64,000 nucleotides of DNA from Brasenia schreberi (Eukaryota; Streptophyta; Magnoliopsida; Nymphaeales; Cabombaceae), in the NCBI GenBank assembly GCA_036023115.1, contig JAYKKT010000091.1, forward strand, positions 29,578,001 through 29,642,000, read 5' to 3'. The translations under genes and the position numbers were made by a program. Under the pieces are notes generated by a model. The model saw nothing but the letters and a program-made list of their open reading frames with translations, ran no database searches and had not been told where the DNA came from. Position 1 is the stretch's first letter. Each line of letters begins with the position of its first letter. This document shows positions 37,595-48,730 of this stretch, in pieces.

Positions 37595-38040
37595 GAACCC
37601 TTAGTTTATCCCACTAAGCAGGAAGCAAAGAACGCATTTAAGGAGCTCCTAGAGTCTGCACATGTGGAATCTGATTGGACTTGGGAGCAGGCCATGCGGG
37701 TAATCATAAATGACAAGCGCTATGGAGCTCTTAGAACACTTGGAGAGTGGAAGCAAGCATTTAATGAGTATTTGGGCCAAAGGAAAAAAACAAGAAGCTG
37801 AGGAAAAGCGCATTAAGCAGAAAAAGGCCAAGGAGGATTTCGTGAAGATGCTAGAAGAATGCAAAGAGCTTACTTCAAACACCCGTTGGAGAGGGCTGAT
37901 GCATCAACAGTCTGGAAGGAATTTACTACTGCAGAAGGAAGGAAATACTACTATAACAAGGTCACAAAGCAATCTAAGTGGACAATACCAGATGAGCTTA
38001 AGCTTGCACGAGAACAAGCTGACAATGCAGCTTCCCAGAG
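37595..38040 (+). pseudogene. PRP40: Captured PRP40 fragment: first FF domain, then second WW domain (order reversed)
   Basis: After the TSD the FF1 domain reads [57 protein letters not shown] and, after a one-base slip in an A run near 37788, [19 protein letters not shown] (to 37889). The text then jumps back to the upstream WW2 domain: [20 protein letters not shown], then [20 protein letters not shown] and [10 protein letters not shown] (to about 38040). In PRP40 the WW domains precede the FF domains, so the order is inverted here although both are in sense orientation. No introns are present. Confidence 0.87.
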
Positions 38041-38269
38041 ACTGAAATGTTTGTTGATCGTTTTACACCAGGAAAAGCTTAAGATGATACTACTTATGAA
38101 GATGCAACTGGTAGTGATCAGATAACTGTGAAAAAGGGTGTAGTCCATTAATATGTTCAAAGAAAAAAAGGATGCCGAAGTTGAAGTGAATGACTATGAT
38201 GCGCAACCATTCGCAATACAGCGAGAGTCAATGATGAAGGATGCTGAAGATTTTGGTCATGAGGACTGC

Positions 38270-38968
38270 AGAAATGATTGTATTTGCAACCATTGAAGTT
38301 GTAGAAATTTGCAGCTATGAAGCTGCTGAAAAAGGGCAGTCATGAATGCTGAATTTAAGAATTGTTGCAGCTAAAAAGCTACTGAAAATTATCACAGTGA
38401 TGAAGGTGCTGAAGATTAACAGTCATGAAGGCTAAGTTGAATAATATTGTAGCCATAAAGGTTGCTGAAAAGTGTTGAAGCAAGGAAGGTTGCTTAAAAT
38501 GGACAGTCAAGGGGCTGTAAAATTCTGAAAAATTACATAAAATATGAAGTTGTACGTAGTAAGTGTCTTCTTATTTGGTGAAACAGGAGAATTGGAAATA
38601 GAAGAGAAAGATAAAATGCAAGAAAATTAGTTTTTTTTTTTACTACATGGACAAATCAAATCATAAAAGAGACTAGAGGAATTGATTGGTATAAAATGTG
38701 ACAGTATCACCAAGAAGCATGAAATTAAAACCTTGAGTTGTTAAAATAAATAGTCAGGAGGGTTGGGAAAGCAGCTGGAGTCACCATGTGAAGGGGTACA
38801 GACCGACAAGTATGAGCAGATGTGTGTATTCTGCTATTTGAGTGGTAGAGAGAGGGCACCCAACCAACACACTGGCTACAACAACCATGTGAAGGGGCGA
38901 AGGAAAAGTCATGTGAAGTGTGTATGGTGGAGTAGTACCTCCTATCACAAAAAATCAACTGTCTCAAG
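38270..38968 (+). other. Element E 3'-subterminal backbone block
   Basis: Repetitive GCTGCTGAA/AAGGTTGCTGAAAA units at 38320-38480 are followed by a conserved block at about 38700-38968 (AAGCATGAAATTAAAACCTTG, CACCATGTGAAGGGG). The complement of that block appears in F (about 39930-40200) and G (about 62590-62890). It is non-coding backbone shared by the family. Confidence 0.75.
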
Positions 38969-39299
38969 TGTTGGAAACGTGTTTGCACAACGGAAAAATA
39001 CAAAATATCAACACAATAAAGAGGAAAAATGAAGATCAGAGGAGGGGGCAGCCCTCTAATGGAGGCCGCCCCCCTCTTTCTCTTTCTTTCTTAATCCCAG
39101 CAAGTTAAACCCTAATACAACCTATCAGCCCTTATATAAGGTGTTGTAAAATATAAAATGACCAAAATACCCCTAGTACAAAAAATTACCAAAATACCCT
39201 TATGACTTCGAACAATTACAATACTACCTTAAACATCAAATTTACTGTTCTAAGACATCAAATGTACTAAAACTGACTCTAAACTCATATTCTTCAACA
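38969..39299 (-). repeat. Element F 3' LTR
   Basis: A 331-bp LTR that starts TGTTGAAGAATATGAG on the minus strand and ends TTTCCAACA at 38969. It contains the GC-rich hairpin at 39040-39076. Confidence 0.92.
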
Positions 39300-39409
39300 C
39301 CCCCCCTCAAGTTGGAAGTGAGACACTACAAACTCCAAACTTGCTAAAAAACTAGTTCTTTCTTCATCTGTCTACAACATTCTTCATCTGTCTTCATGAC
39401 TGATCTGAT

Positions 39410-39725
39410 CTTCAGCAGCTCCTTTGGCTGCAACATCTTCAACCCAGCCTTTCTGGCTAATCATCTGTAGCAGTATCTCTGGCTACAATATCAACTGAGC
39501 CTTCTTGGCTAATTATCTCAACAACTTCTTTGGCTGCAACATCTTCAACCCGGCCTTCCTGGCTAATCATCTGTAGCAACATCTCTGGCTGCAATATCAA
39601 CTAAGCCTTTCTGGCTAATCATCTCAAGCAGCATCTCTGGCTGCAACATCAACTCAGTCATCCTAGCTGATCATCTCAAGCAACATCTTTGGCTGCATCA
39701 TTACCTCTACCTTCCTAACTGATTA
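39410..39725 (-). repeat. 52-bp tandem repeats next to the F 3' LTR
   Basis: About six units contain GGCTAATCATCTC..AGCA and CATCTCTGGCTGCAA. The same repeat is longer in element G (61900-62415). The period of about 52 is not a multiple of three, so a continuous coding role is unlikely. Confidence 0.8.
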
Positions 39726-40710
39726 TCATCATGACTTTCTTCATCACACGTGCACTAGTAATTTCTTCGAGGCTTCTGTAAAATAACTTAAACAATCAAG
39801 AATACATGAGTAACACTTGACCCTTCTATGGGTGTCGGTTGCTCCCTCTCTCTTTCTTCTTCTCCATAAAGTGATTTGACAACTATACTTAAAAGTCATA
39901 TTTCTTCTACTCTTAAGAAAGCTGATCTTTTGTGATAGGAGGTACTACTCCACCATACACACTTCACACGGCTTTTCCTGCGCCCCTTCACATGGTGGCT
40001 GCAGCCGGTGTGTTGGTTAGGTGCCTTCTCTCTATCACTCAAATAACAGAATATAGACATCTGCTCATACTAGTCAGTCTGCGTTCCTTCACATGGTGAC
40101 TGCAACCACTTTTTCAGCCCTCCTAGCTGTTTACTTCAGCAACTCAAGGTTTTAACTTTCATGCTTCTTGGTGATAGTGCCACATTCTATACCATCAAAT
40201 TCCTCTGACCTCTTCTATGATTTGATTTTTCATGCATATGTAGTGAAACAAGACCGATTTTCTGCATTCCATCTTTCCTTCTATTTCCATTCAGTTGTTT
40301 TTATAATGAAGAAGTCATCATTACTACTTCATACCTTCTTCAAAGTTTATGAGTTAAATGGCGAAGAACAAGGTCTCATGCCTTAGGTTGAAATTATTGT
40401 GCACCTCAACCAGCCAATCGACCAATATGGCTCTCATTCGATGGTTGATATCTGTCTGTTTCGACATGTAGTCTGTAGGAACACAACTCAAAGTCTTCCA
40501 TCTCAAATTTCACAAGATTCATTTTCATGAATCTCTTACTCTAAACATGACTCGCAATCCATGGAGTTAATGTGCTTTCGCTCTTCTTTCCCTTTTTTTT
40601 TTCATGGGAGTCTCAATTTGTTCATTGGTTTCTTGACCTTCGTTTTTCTTTTTCCTTGGTGACAACTTTCCCTCTTTTTCTACATCAGCACTGTCGAGAT
40701 AACCATAACA

Positions 40711-41109
40711 AAAATGTTCACTATCAGGAATGTCATAGTACTGTGAAACATAGTCCATGTACTCAACATGCTTGCGCTTGATTTTAACTTATGTGCAGTT
40801 GCATTAGTTGCAACATTTCCAATACCCTGATTTTCTACCTCAGAAATTGTCTGCACTGTCACCATATCCAAGATCATTTTGTGACAAACCCCTCTCAACC
40901 TCCAAAGGATTGTCAGAGTGGTTGAATTGGGGAGGCTCAGACCTTCGAGTTAGTAAAACTTTACTAGGAAAGCTACGCCATTTAAGCAACCATGTGTAAA
41001 GTATTCGCTCCAAAGAATTTTGAACCTCTGCTTGCTGAAAGAAAGCAACATCAGGTACAGTCTTGGGACAATCCACAACTATCTCTTGAAGCATATTAAT
41101 CTCCTCATC
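40711..41109 (-). pseudogene. Captured TBC RabGAP fragments, order C-A-B
   Basis: On the minus strand the first piece (41109-40990) reads DEEINMLQEIVVDCPKTVPD and VAFFQQAEVQNSLERILYTW, the TBC-domain middle. It is followed at once (40989-40842) by the N-terminal region of the same protein type: LLKWRSFPSKVLLTRRSEPP and VERGLSQNDLGYGDSA. Next (40779-40711) comes HVEYMDYVSQYYDIPDSEH, which in the protein lies just before DDEINML. The native order A-B-C thus appears as C-A-B. There are no introns. Stops separate the pieces, so it is not expressed as a GAP. Confidence 0.83.
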
Positions 41110-41224
41110 TGAGCTTAAGAGTGACAATAAATCTAGTGAGCTCATGAAGTCTCCATCTGGCAGTAGAGCCACTGACTCGGCAGGACTTGCAATGTTCACA
41201 AAAGAATTGTCTGGTCCCACTATT

Positions 41225-41290
41225 GTACTAGATGCACTACGCCAGCTTGCTTGGAGTGGTGTGCCACCATCTCTGCATCCTACTATATGG
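41225..41290 (+). pseudogene. Captured TBC RabGAP fragment in opposite orientation
   Basis: The plus strand reads VLDALRQLAWSGVPPSLHPT and IW, the start of the TBC domain of the same RabGAP type (LRELAWSGVPP..RP.VW). It directly abuts the minus-strand fragments. This piece was therefore inverted during capture or later. Confidence 0.8.
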
Positions 41291-42047
41291 GGATAGACTA
41301 TATTCTTTATCGAGATGATGGGCAGTTGTTGATGATTTCTTTCCTAAAATCATGGGTCACTTTTTATCTTATCCTTTCCACCAAATTAGGAAACTAAGTT
41401 TCCATAATTATCTTCCTGATTTACTTTCTCATACAATCAGAAAAGAAAGTTTCCATAACTGCTTTCTGGTTTACTTTCCACAAAATCAGGAAATATAATC
41501 TGTAACTGCCATTTCCAGATTTTTTTTTAAAAGAAATGTTACACAAATGGAAAATGGTTCAGAATCTTCAGATGCTAATGGAGCCGAAGCACTGAAAAAT
41601 GTTCAGGCAAACCACACATTCTTTCATAAACCAGTTGATGATAGAGAATTATTGCCTCCCAAAACTGTATTTCAAGGTGAAGTGAAGATACTCTATCTAG
41701 CAATGCCACTCACAGGTGCAACAGATGCCTTTTTCTTGGTCATCATGAAGAGCATCAAGAGAATAGCAGCAAGTATGCACCTAGGATGAGTGAAATATTC
41801 TGTAGTTCTGCCAACGAATCACCAATAATCTCCACAAGAACAGATTCCTTGCTTGAAATGGTGGAAACGACTTCTGTCCCTAATAACAATCTCTCTCTCA
41901 AAAAACTTTTGAAATAAGCTTTGATGCAGTCAAATACTTGCTCTGCAGAATCCAGTACTCCACATTTTGCATATCAATCAATGACGTCCCAAGAACAACA
42001 GTTATTGGGTATCTGTTTCTATCAATATAAGCATGGATACGTTACCT

Positions 42048-42166
42048 CATTAGGACTGAAATTCTCCAGTTGCATTTTGTGAAAGAGGCCAACTGCTTCA
42101 TTTGAATCGTCCTCTTTTGATAAAACCACCAATCATTATATTTTAAGACACCACATCTCTCACGTG
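42048..42166 (-). pseudogene. Captured pentatricopeptide repeat (PPR) fragment
   Basis: Two minus-strand frames join to a typical plant PPR motif: RDVVS.NIMIGGFIKRG, then a one-base shift, then SNEAVGLFHKMQLENFSPNE and VTY. PPR proteins bind organellar RNA. One repeat plus flank is recognisable, and the region down to 41530 may hold more decayed sequence. Confidence 0.75.
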
Positions 42167-42371
42167 CGTGCATTTTCATTGCAAGTGCGGACCTGCATTT
42201 CTTCATCATAAGAATGAGAAATCAATTGCAGCTTCCTACCTGAAAGCTGGATAACATCGTATTTACAATGGCTGAGGACATCTTTGATCATATTTGTGTC
42301 TAAGCAACAGCCATCTCCAAGCATTCCACCCGAAATATTACCACGATCGTCGCTGTTAGGCTCTGATACCA

Positions 42372-42632
42372 TATTGGAAACATGTTTGCGCAGCGAGGCC
42401 GCCCCCCCTCTTTCTCTTTGTTTCTTAATCCCAGCAAGTTAAACCCTAATACAACCTATCGACCCTTATATAAGGTGTTGTAAAACATGAAATGACCAAA
42501 ATACCCCTAGTACAAAAATTACCAAAATACCCTTATGACTTCGGACAATTACAATAATACTCTAAACATCGAATTTACTGTTCTAAGACATCAATTATAG
42601 TAAAACTGACTCTAAACTCATCTTCTTCAACA
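42372..42632 (-). repeat. Element F 5' LTR, internally deleted
   Basis: This 261-bp LTR lacks about 70 bp present in the partner, including one arm of the GC-rich hairpin (GCGAGGCCGCCCCCCCTC remains). The initiator-Met primer site follows at 42371-42359. Confidence 0.9.
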
Positions 42633-42872
42633 TCAAGAGTAGAAAAGCATGACTTTTGAAGTGTAGTTGTCGAATCACTTCATGGAGAAGAAGAAAGAAA
42701 GAGAGAGCAATCGACATCCATAGAAGGGTCGTGTGATTACCCAAGTATTGTTAATTATTCAAGTTGATTTAAAGAAGTCTTGAAGAGATTTTTAGTGCAC
42801 GTGTGGTGAAGAAAGACCAGTTTTTTCGACAAGTTTGGAGTTCATAGTATCTCACTCCCAACTTGAGGGGGG

Positions 42873-43174
42873 TGTTGAGAATATATGTATTTGTTGTGTT
42901 TTAAGTGTTATTTCAGTAATTTCTAACAGTTGGGTATTATTGTAATTGCTTGAAGTACTAAGGGTATTTTGGTAATTTTTTGTTTACAACCCATTATATA
43001 AGGGCTGGAAGTTTGTATTAGGGTTAAGAGTCTGATTTGTAGAGAGTGAGAAAGTGAGGAGGGGCGGCCTCCATTGGAGGACCTGTCCCCTCCAAATCTC
43101 CATCTTGTTACTCTTCAATGATTATTATCTTTTTCGTATTTGTTCCTCCACTACATTATCGAAGAATTTCAACA
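42873..43174 (+). repeat. Element E 3' LTR
   Basis: A 302-bp LTR starting TGTTGAGAATATATG immediately after CTTGAGGGGGG, and ending TTTCAACA before TACGT. It keeps the TATATAAGG box and the hairpin (43057-43093). It differs from the 5' LTR at scattered bases. Confidence 0.94.
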
Positions 43175-43490
43175 TACGTTACTTTGGATGTCACCTTCCA
43201 TGAAGATACACCATTCTATAATATGCAGGAAGTTTCACCGTCAGAAACACTATCTCCACATGTGTTACCTATTCCACTTGTTGAAACTCAATCAGAACAT
43301 GATAGAGAAGAGGAGGAGATTATACCTCCTCAAGCGAAGGAATGGAAAGTCTCTAATCTGCGATTAGGTTAATAGGAATAAGAAAACAAGAAAGAGGCAG
43401 GGGACGACTGCCTGATGTGTGCCGACCTGCTCCACTATTCTTGAAATATTTTATTGATAATATGTTTTTAGAAAAATAGATTCTGCATGA
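43175..43490 (+). pseudogene. Copia-D distal remnant fused to an LTR piece
   Basis: Up to about 43360 the plus strand continues the Copia-D linker after integrase (TLDVTFHEDTPFYNMQEVSP, IIPPQAKEWKV). The RT and RNase H are missing. At about 43366-43490 it switches to sequence resembling the complement of the Copia-C LTR (27205-27330), so an internal deletion joined the linker to the 3' LTR. Confidence 0.6.
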
Positions 43491-43494
43491 AATC

Positions 43495-43797
43495 ATCACT
43501 ATGCTCAAGGATGGTAGTTCTTCTCTGCTAAGAATATTATTTTTGACTGCCTCATACTCTGAAGAGATATCCCATAGGAGATCAAATACTTTCCTCTCTT
43601 CAAACTCCTCATTACACTCTTGTGTACGACTTTGACATTTTGTCTTAGAATAAAGTTGCAGCTCTTCCCATAAGCCTCTGAGTTTTGTATAATACTCACT
43701 CACAGATCTGCCTCCCTGTTTGTATTTTCTAATTTTCTCAATGAGATCATACTTCTTGGCTATATTTTTCTTCTAGGCGTAAGCATCATGAACTGCT
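43495..43797 (-). pseudogene. Copia-I gag, C-terminal half
   Basis: Minus-strand gag: MSEYYTKLRGLWEELQLYSK, EERKVFDLLWDISSEYEAVK and NNILSREELPSLS. It is cut on the right by Copia-H (target site at 43793-43797) and continues at 58713. Confidence 0.8.
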
Positions 43798-43921
43798 TAT
43801 TAAGAATTGATCAATCATTAATCCAAAGAAAAACACTTCTAATAGTTTGCCGATTGGAGGCATCCCTCCAATATGCTCAAAAACCTGAAAACGGCACTCC
43901 TCTGGCTGCTGATTTATTTCT
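43798..43921 (-). repeat. Copia-H 3' LTR remnant
   Basis: It matches the first 124 bases on the plus side of the 5' LTR (including the GATTGGAGGCAT hairpin), then joins directly to RT sequence at a shared TTTCT. The rest of the LTR, the polypurine tract, RNase H and most of RT are deleted. Confidence 0.85.
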
Positions 43922-45033
43922 GTATAATCAATGCCATACGACTGACTGTATCCTTTAGCAACCAATTTAGCTTTATATCTCTCCACGGTTCCATCTGCCT
44001 TATATTTAATAGTGAACACCCACTTGCATCCTATAATATTTCTATCATGAGGTAGTTGTGTGATGGTCCATGTATTGTTTTTCACCAGTGCATTCAATTC
44101 TTCTTCAATTGCAACTTTCCATAAGGGACACTTGATTGCTTCTTTAAACTTCGAAGGGATCTTATGCTTCTCAGCATTCATAACAAATCTTTGATAATTC
44201 CGAGAAGTGTTGGCATATGAAATATAATTAGAGATTGGATTCCATGTACATGTACGCTTACCTTTTCTAACAGCAATAGCAATCTCTAAGTCATTGTTCA
44301 CTTTCACTTGAGGATCTTATTGAGGGGAAATATTTGTAGTACATGGTTCTTCTGAATAAACAATCTTCCGTTGTCCTTTTTTGTACGTCATGATTTCTTT
44401 TGATTGTTGTGCATTCTCACTCTGATCAACTGTACCAGTATACTCCCCCTCACTAGGAACTAGTGGAAGGACACATGAGGGAAGTTCAGTAGACCCTTTT
44501 TGAGAAGAATAATGAGTAAATTCAGAAAAAGTAACATCCATGAAAACATAGAGTTTTTTAAGTAGAGGATCATAACATTTATATCCCTTTTGAGAGGTTG
44601 AATATCCAAGAAAAATACACTTTATTGACTTGGCATCAAGTTTATCCCGGTTTGGAAGGTAGATTTGTACAAAACAAGTACACTCAAAGATACGAGGGAC
44701 TAGATGAAATGGTTTTGAGTCTTTATCAAGGCTCTGAATAGGACTGTCACCCTGGATTGTATTGCTTGACATTCTATTTATGAGATAAACAACAGTAAGA
44801 ACAACATCTCCCCAATAGAATTTAGGAACGTTACTTTGGAGTAGGAGAGCTCGCGCAACTTCCAAAATATGCCTATTTTTTCTCTCAGCAAAACCATTTT
44901 GTTGGGGTGTATAAGGACACGTAGTTTGATGCACAATCCCCTGTGATTGTAAGTAGGCTTGTAACTGAGTCCCAATGTATTCACCTCCATTATCTGATTG
45001 AAGAATTTTAACAGAAGCATTGAATTGAGTACT
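43916..45033 (-). pseudogene. Copia-H integrase, linker and start of RT
   Basis: From 45033 down: TQFNASVKILQSDNGGEYIG (core Asp), CPYTPQQNGFAERKNRHILE (Glu), FECTCFVQIYLPNRDKLDAK, then MDVTFSEFTHYSS and the linker, ending at a stop near 44317. A new frame gives RKGKRTCTWNPISNYISYAN, KNNTWTITQLPHDRNIIGCK and [17 protein letters not shown] (RT). The catalytic YVDD part is deleted. The integrase is cut upstream by the Tat-like element. Confidence 0.87.
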
Positions 45034-47701
45034 GTAAACACTCACAATTTAAAATGTCTTTAAAAACTCCTAGATTTCAAAAGTCAATTTAAAGCCTATG
45101 TAAACCTTTAAATTCAAAACCCCCAACCTTTTAAAAGTTTAAATGTTTTGGGAAAATACTTTAAATAAAGGTTTTAAATTCGAGTAAAAATAGCCTCTGA
45201 ATTTCGAAGCAGATGAGACTCAATCCAAGACCCCAATCCAGGCCTCGATCTAGGTTGTAAACACCCAAACAACGATCAAGGATCAAGGATCAAACTCAAG
45301 GATCAAGCCAAGATGGAAGCTCAAGCCCGATCAAGTTCAAATGCTATCCAAATCAAAACCCATTTCATCCAATCAAGAGGAAGCCTTGCAAGTGCATACA
45401 CACGGCCAATACCTTGTGTCAAGTTGAAAAGATTGCAAATGATCAAGTCATATAGTCGAGCCAAGGTGAGATAATGGATTGGCCAACAATAGTGCCACTA
45501 GCCACGCCAAAAAAAGATGCATCCATCCAAGACCAATCCAAAATCAAAGGGGCAGTTGGAAGGAACTGACTTTCATCAAGTAATATGGTTTGAATTATGG
45601 CAATTGAAGCATCAATTAAAGCATCCCTATGATCAAGCTCACGCCGTCATGAGCCGGCCAAGTCAAAATGGCTCACCCGGTTGGACCAAGCTCATGGTGA
45701 GTTAGATGCGAGACAATGAGGAATCAAAGATCAAGACATGACCACATGAAATAGAGATCAAGGTGAAGACGGGCCATTCAAAGAGACAAATCCATATGCA
45801 AATGCTAAGCATGAATTATTGAATTGAAGGAGCCTAAATCAAAGTGTGTTGCATCACATAAAAGAGCATGGCTGGTTGTATCAACACCTAGCCAAGATTG
45901 TAAAGGCTGGCCGTGTGCACCTAGGCTCCAAATAAGGCTGATCCAACTGCACTATGTCCAACCCACATGGGCTGGCTTAGGTGGACTCAAGGGGGACCAC
46001 TTAGGGCTGGCTTGGAGTGGATCAAGCCCACCAAGAACCTACTCCAACCTGCCCCATGGAGTGTCCTAAAACCAACCCCCCTTGGCCTATAAAAAGGGGC
46101 CAACGGGGGGGGGGGGGGGCATGAAGACCATGCTTGGATGTGCTTTGATACCTTGGGGAAAGTTTGGGGAATTGGGGCTGGAAAAGAGGGCCTGCACAAG
46201 GGGAAATCATGGGCTGCAAGTGAAGGAAAAAGAGAGGGGAAGAAAGGAGAGTGTTAGGTAGGTGAGAGTGTGGGAGATAGAAGGAAGAAGAAGCTTCAAG
46301 GGCCGGATTCACTATTGAATTCCCGACCCATTGCAAATCCGTGTAAGTACACTTTAAATCTGATTTCAATTCAATCTTCTTCCTCACAATTTCATTAAAT
46401 GGGATTGTATTAATGGAGCAAAGCCTCCCCCCATGTTATAATAGTGATTAGTTTTGATGTCTTCATTTACATTTGCAGAATTTTCACTGTTGCACACACA
46501 CACTCTGTGTTTAATCATATTTCTACCCCAATATATTCTATAATCATCCTATACTTCTAATCCCCTATATGCTTAAGCTATAAAATACTTTCAATGCATT
46601 TACATTCCAGCAATTTGCTTTGGGGATTGAAGGGTTGTTGCATTTAAAATTCGTGTGAGTTTGCATCATTACATTCATAAAAACAAAAAACAGGATTTCA
46701 GCATCTCTGCATATGTCTGTTTCTGCAATTTTAATTCCTTGATGCTTGCTCCGATTAGCTTAAAATTTGGCACAATTGCTCCACACACCTTAAATCACTC
46801 TAAATAAAATTAGAAAGATTTTTAGGACCGTGCAACCATGTAATAAAAGGGGATAAAGACTGACTCAGTTTTTGCACTTTTGTTGTACAGTCGGATTTCC
46901 TGAAACAGAGGTTGGGTAAAAGTCCTATATCTATGTCCACAGGAATCCGATCAATTTGATTTTTGATGCATTAGAAAGCTGACATCCATAGCTTTCAGCA
47001 ACATCAAAATCATAAACATCAGAGTTCTAAGTAGGGAGATACAGGCTCATCTTTAAGTCTCTGTATTTTTGAAACAGAACTATTCTGAATTAGTGAATCA
47101 GTCTGTTTCAAATATTTAATTCTAATTCAATATTGCTCCGAATTCAGATTGCAGTCTCTCCATACTACCAGATTGTTCTAGTAAAATTTTGAAGATTTTT
47201 GAAGACCTATAACATATTCAAATCTCTTTTAGAAACAAGCTTTGAAAACAAAATTTTCTGTTTTTCAGCAGCTTGTACATTCCAAGTATTAAATCAAAGT
47301 GCACAAGCTCAAAACTCTTTCAAAAATACTTGTTCACGTGATTTGGAGTTCATCTTGGCTTTAAAAGTGAAGTTTCTAAGCGCTTAATACCGACCCTTGA
47401 GTATCGGCTCAAGAAGGTTTGAGTGAAAAGATCCCACTTGCTTATAATCGCCTAGAAGTCTAAATTTTTCAAAATATTTGTTAGTTTTGAACTAGCTGGC
47501 ACGCTCACGCAAGCGTAGGTGTGGAAACTTTCATTTCAAGTTTTCTTTATAAACTTCGGAATGAAAATTTTCATGTCTATAGAACTGGCACGCCCGGTGG
47601 GAGTCAGGTCTTAAGGAACTTCATTTCAAAAAGTGAACTTCAAAAACTTTGCAAAACTTGGTATTTTTTTTCAAACTTGTGCACAAATTTTGAAAACAAT
47701 G

Positions 47702-48730
47702 GATGAAAGCAAGCAGAGGAAATCCTCATCGAACGCTTCAAAGTGGTTTCCCTAATCCTCTAAAACCCGAGAATAGATGGCTGCTATAAAGGAAATCTTT
47801 AGAAAGATCGATGCTCTAAGCCATGAGACCAAGGCGCATCGATCACATGAAAGCTCATCTCAGGCACATAGAGAGAAAGATCATGAAAGGAAAAGCAAAT
47901 CAAATTCAAAATTTGATGAAGGATATGAGGCTGGAGATGAAGCTCGAATGAGGATCAAATCATCCAATTCCAAGCATTCAAGCACCCGAAGTTCCAAGCA
48001 AAAACCAAAAAAAGATTTTTATAGTTCAAAAAGCCAAAAAAAGCTGGAAAATTTTCAAAAACCAAAAAAACTCGGAAAACAAAAAGTTGAAGTTCTGAAA
48101 GTTGGGAATGAAGTCCACACTCCTGAGCACACACAGAGAGTGGGGCATGAGATCCACACTCAACACACCTCATGAGTTTCACGAAAGGATGAGAGTCGTA
48201 TACACCTAGGATTGGAAACGGACAGGAAACAAGAGCTCAAAGCCACTAGAGGACGAGGCTTACTCTCACTATGAAAAGGTAGACGAGTCGAAAAGAGGTA
48301 TGTCCAAAACTCCTCCTCCTCTAAACTCTCCTCTAGATGTAGGGTCATTGGATGCATCGAATCACACCCATGCACCCACAACCCACCAAACACGCCCAGA
48401 AATGAGGATTTTCAAGGTGCGCCGAATGTCCCGCACCAAATGGAATTTCAAAATAAAAAACCAAATAAAGATCAAAACGTGGTAGACATGGTTACTAAGG
48501 CATGCATTGACATCCTAGGAACACCTAACTCTACCATGCAAACTTGCTCAAGCCTAGTCTTGTGCCATGAACCCAAGTCTACGGCAAGAAACCCAATTAA
48601 CCCATCCCTAGGGGCACCTCGAGTTGCACCTAGGGAGCATGTCAAAACCACCCACTTAGAATCCCAACCAAGGGTCGAGTGGAAGCCAAGTCTTCCACCA
48701 CCCATCCATCCCATCTCATACCCAAAATAA
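47702..48730 (+). pseudogene. Tat-like gag region (decayed)
   Basis: Frames include MAAIKEIFRKIDALSHETKA (47777), a Lys/Ser/His-rich stretch (SHESSSQAHREKDHERKSKS) and NVVDMVTKACIDILGTPNST (about 48475). Lys/Ser-rich N-termini and position after the primer site suit gag. I cannot prove homology, and stops interrupt it. Confidence 0.5.

Larger units (their letters stand above)
38969..42632 (-). mobile_element. Element F: second gene-carrying LTR element, nested in E
   Basis: A minus-strand relative of E with LTRs at 38969-39299 and 42372-42632, flanked by the duplication TCAAG (38964-38968 and 42633-42637). The primer site TGGTATCAGAGCC lies at 42359-42371 on the complement, and the polypurine tract is complementary to 39300-39312. 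It shares the E backbone blocks but carries different host fragments: a TBC RabGAP (40711-41290) and a PPR protein (about 42048-42166). No gag or pol was seen. Confidence 0.92.
31684..43174 (+). mobile_element. Element E: non-autonomous gene-carrying LTR retrotransposon
   Basis: E has 5' LTR 31684-31989, primer site TGGTATCAAAGC from 31990, polypurine tract CTTGAGGGGGG just before 42873, and 3' LTR 42873-43174. The target duplication is TACAT (31679-31683) against TACGT (43175-43179), one CpG-type change apart. Removing E rejoins Copia-D in frame. I see no gag or pol of its own. Instead it carries host-gene fragments (importin-5-like, PRP40 and others). After insertion it received a solo Tat-like LTR (34367-37594) and element F (38969-42632), leaving an original length of about 4.6 kb. 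Confidence 0.92.

Noticed and set aside
41547..41789. 80-residue plus-strand frame in element F as a real gene
   Set aside because: It is antisense to the element, lacks recognisable motifs and sits in decayed captured sequence. It could be a captured fragment, but I cannot support that.
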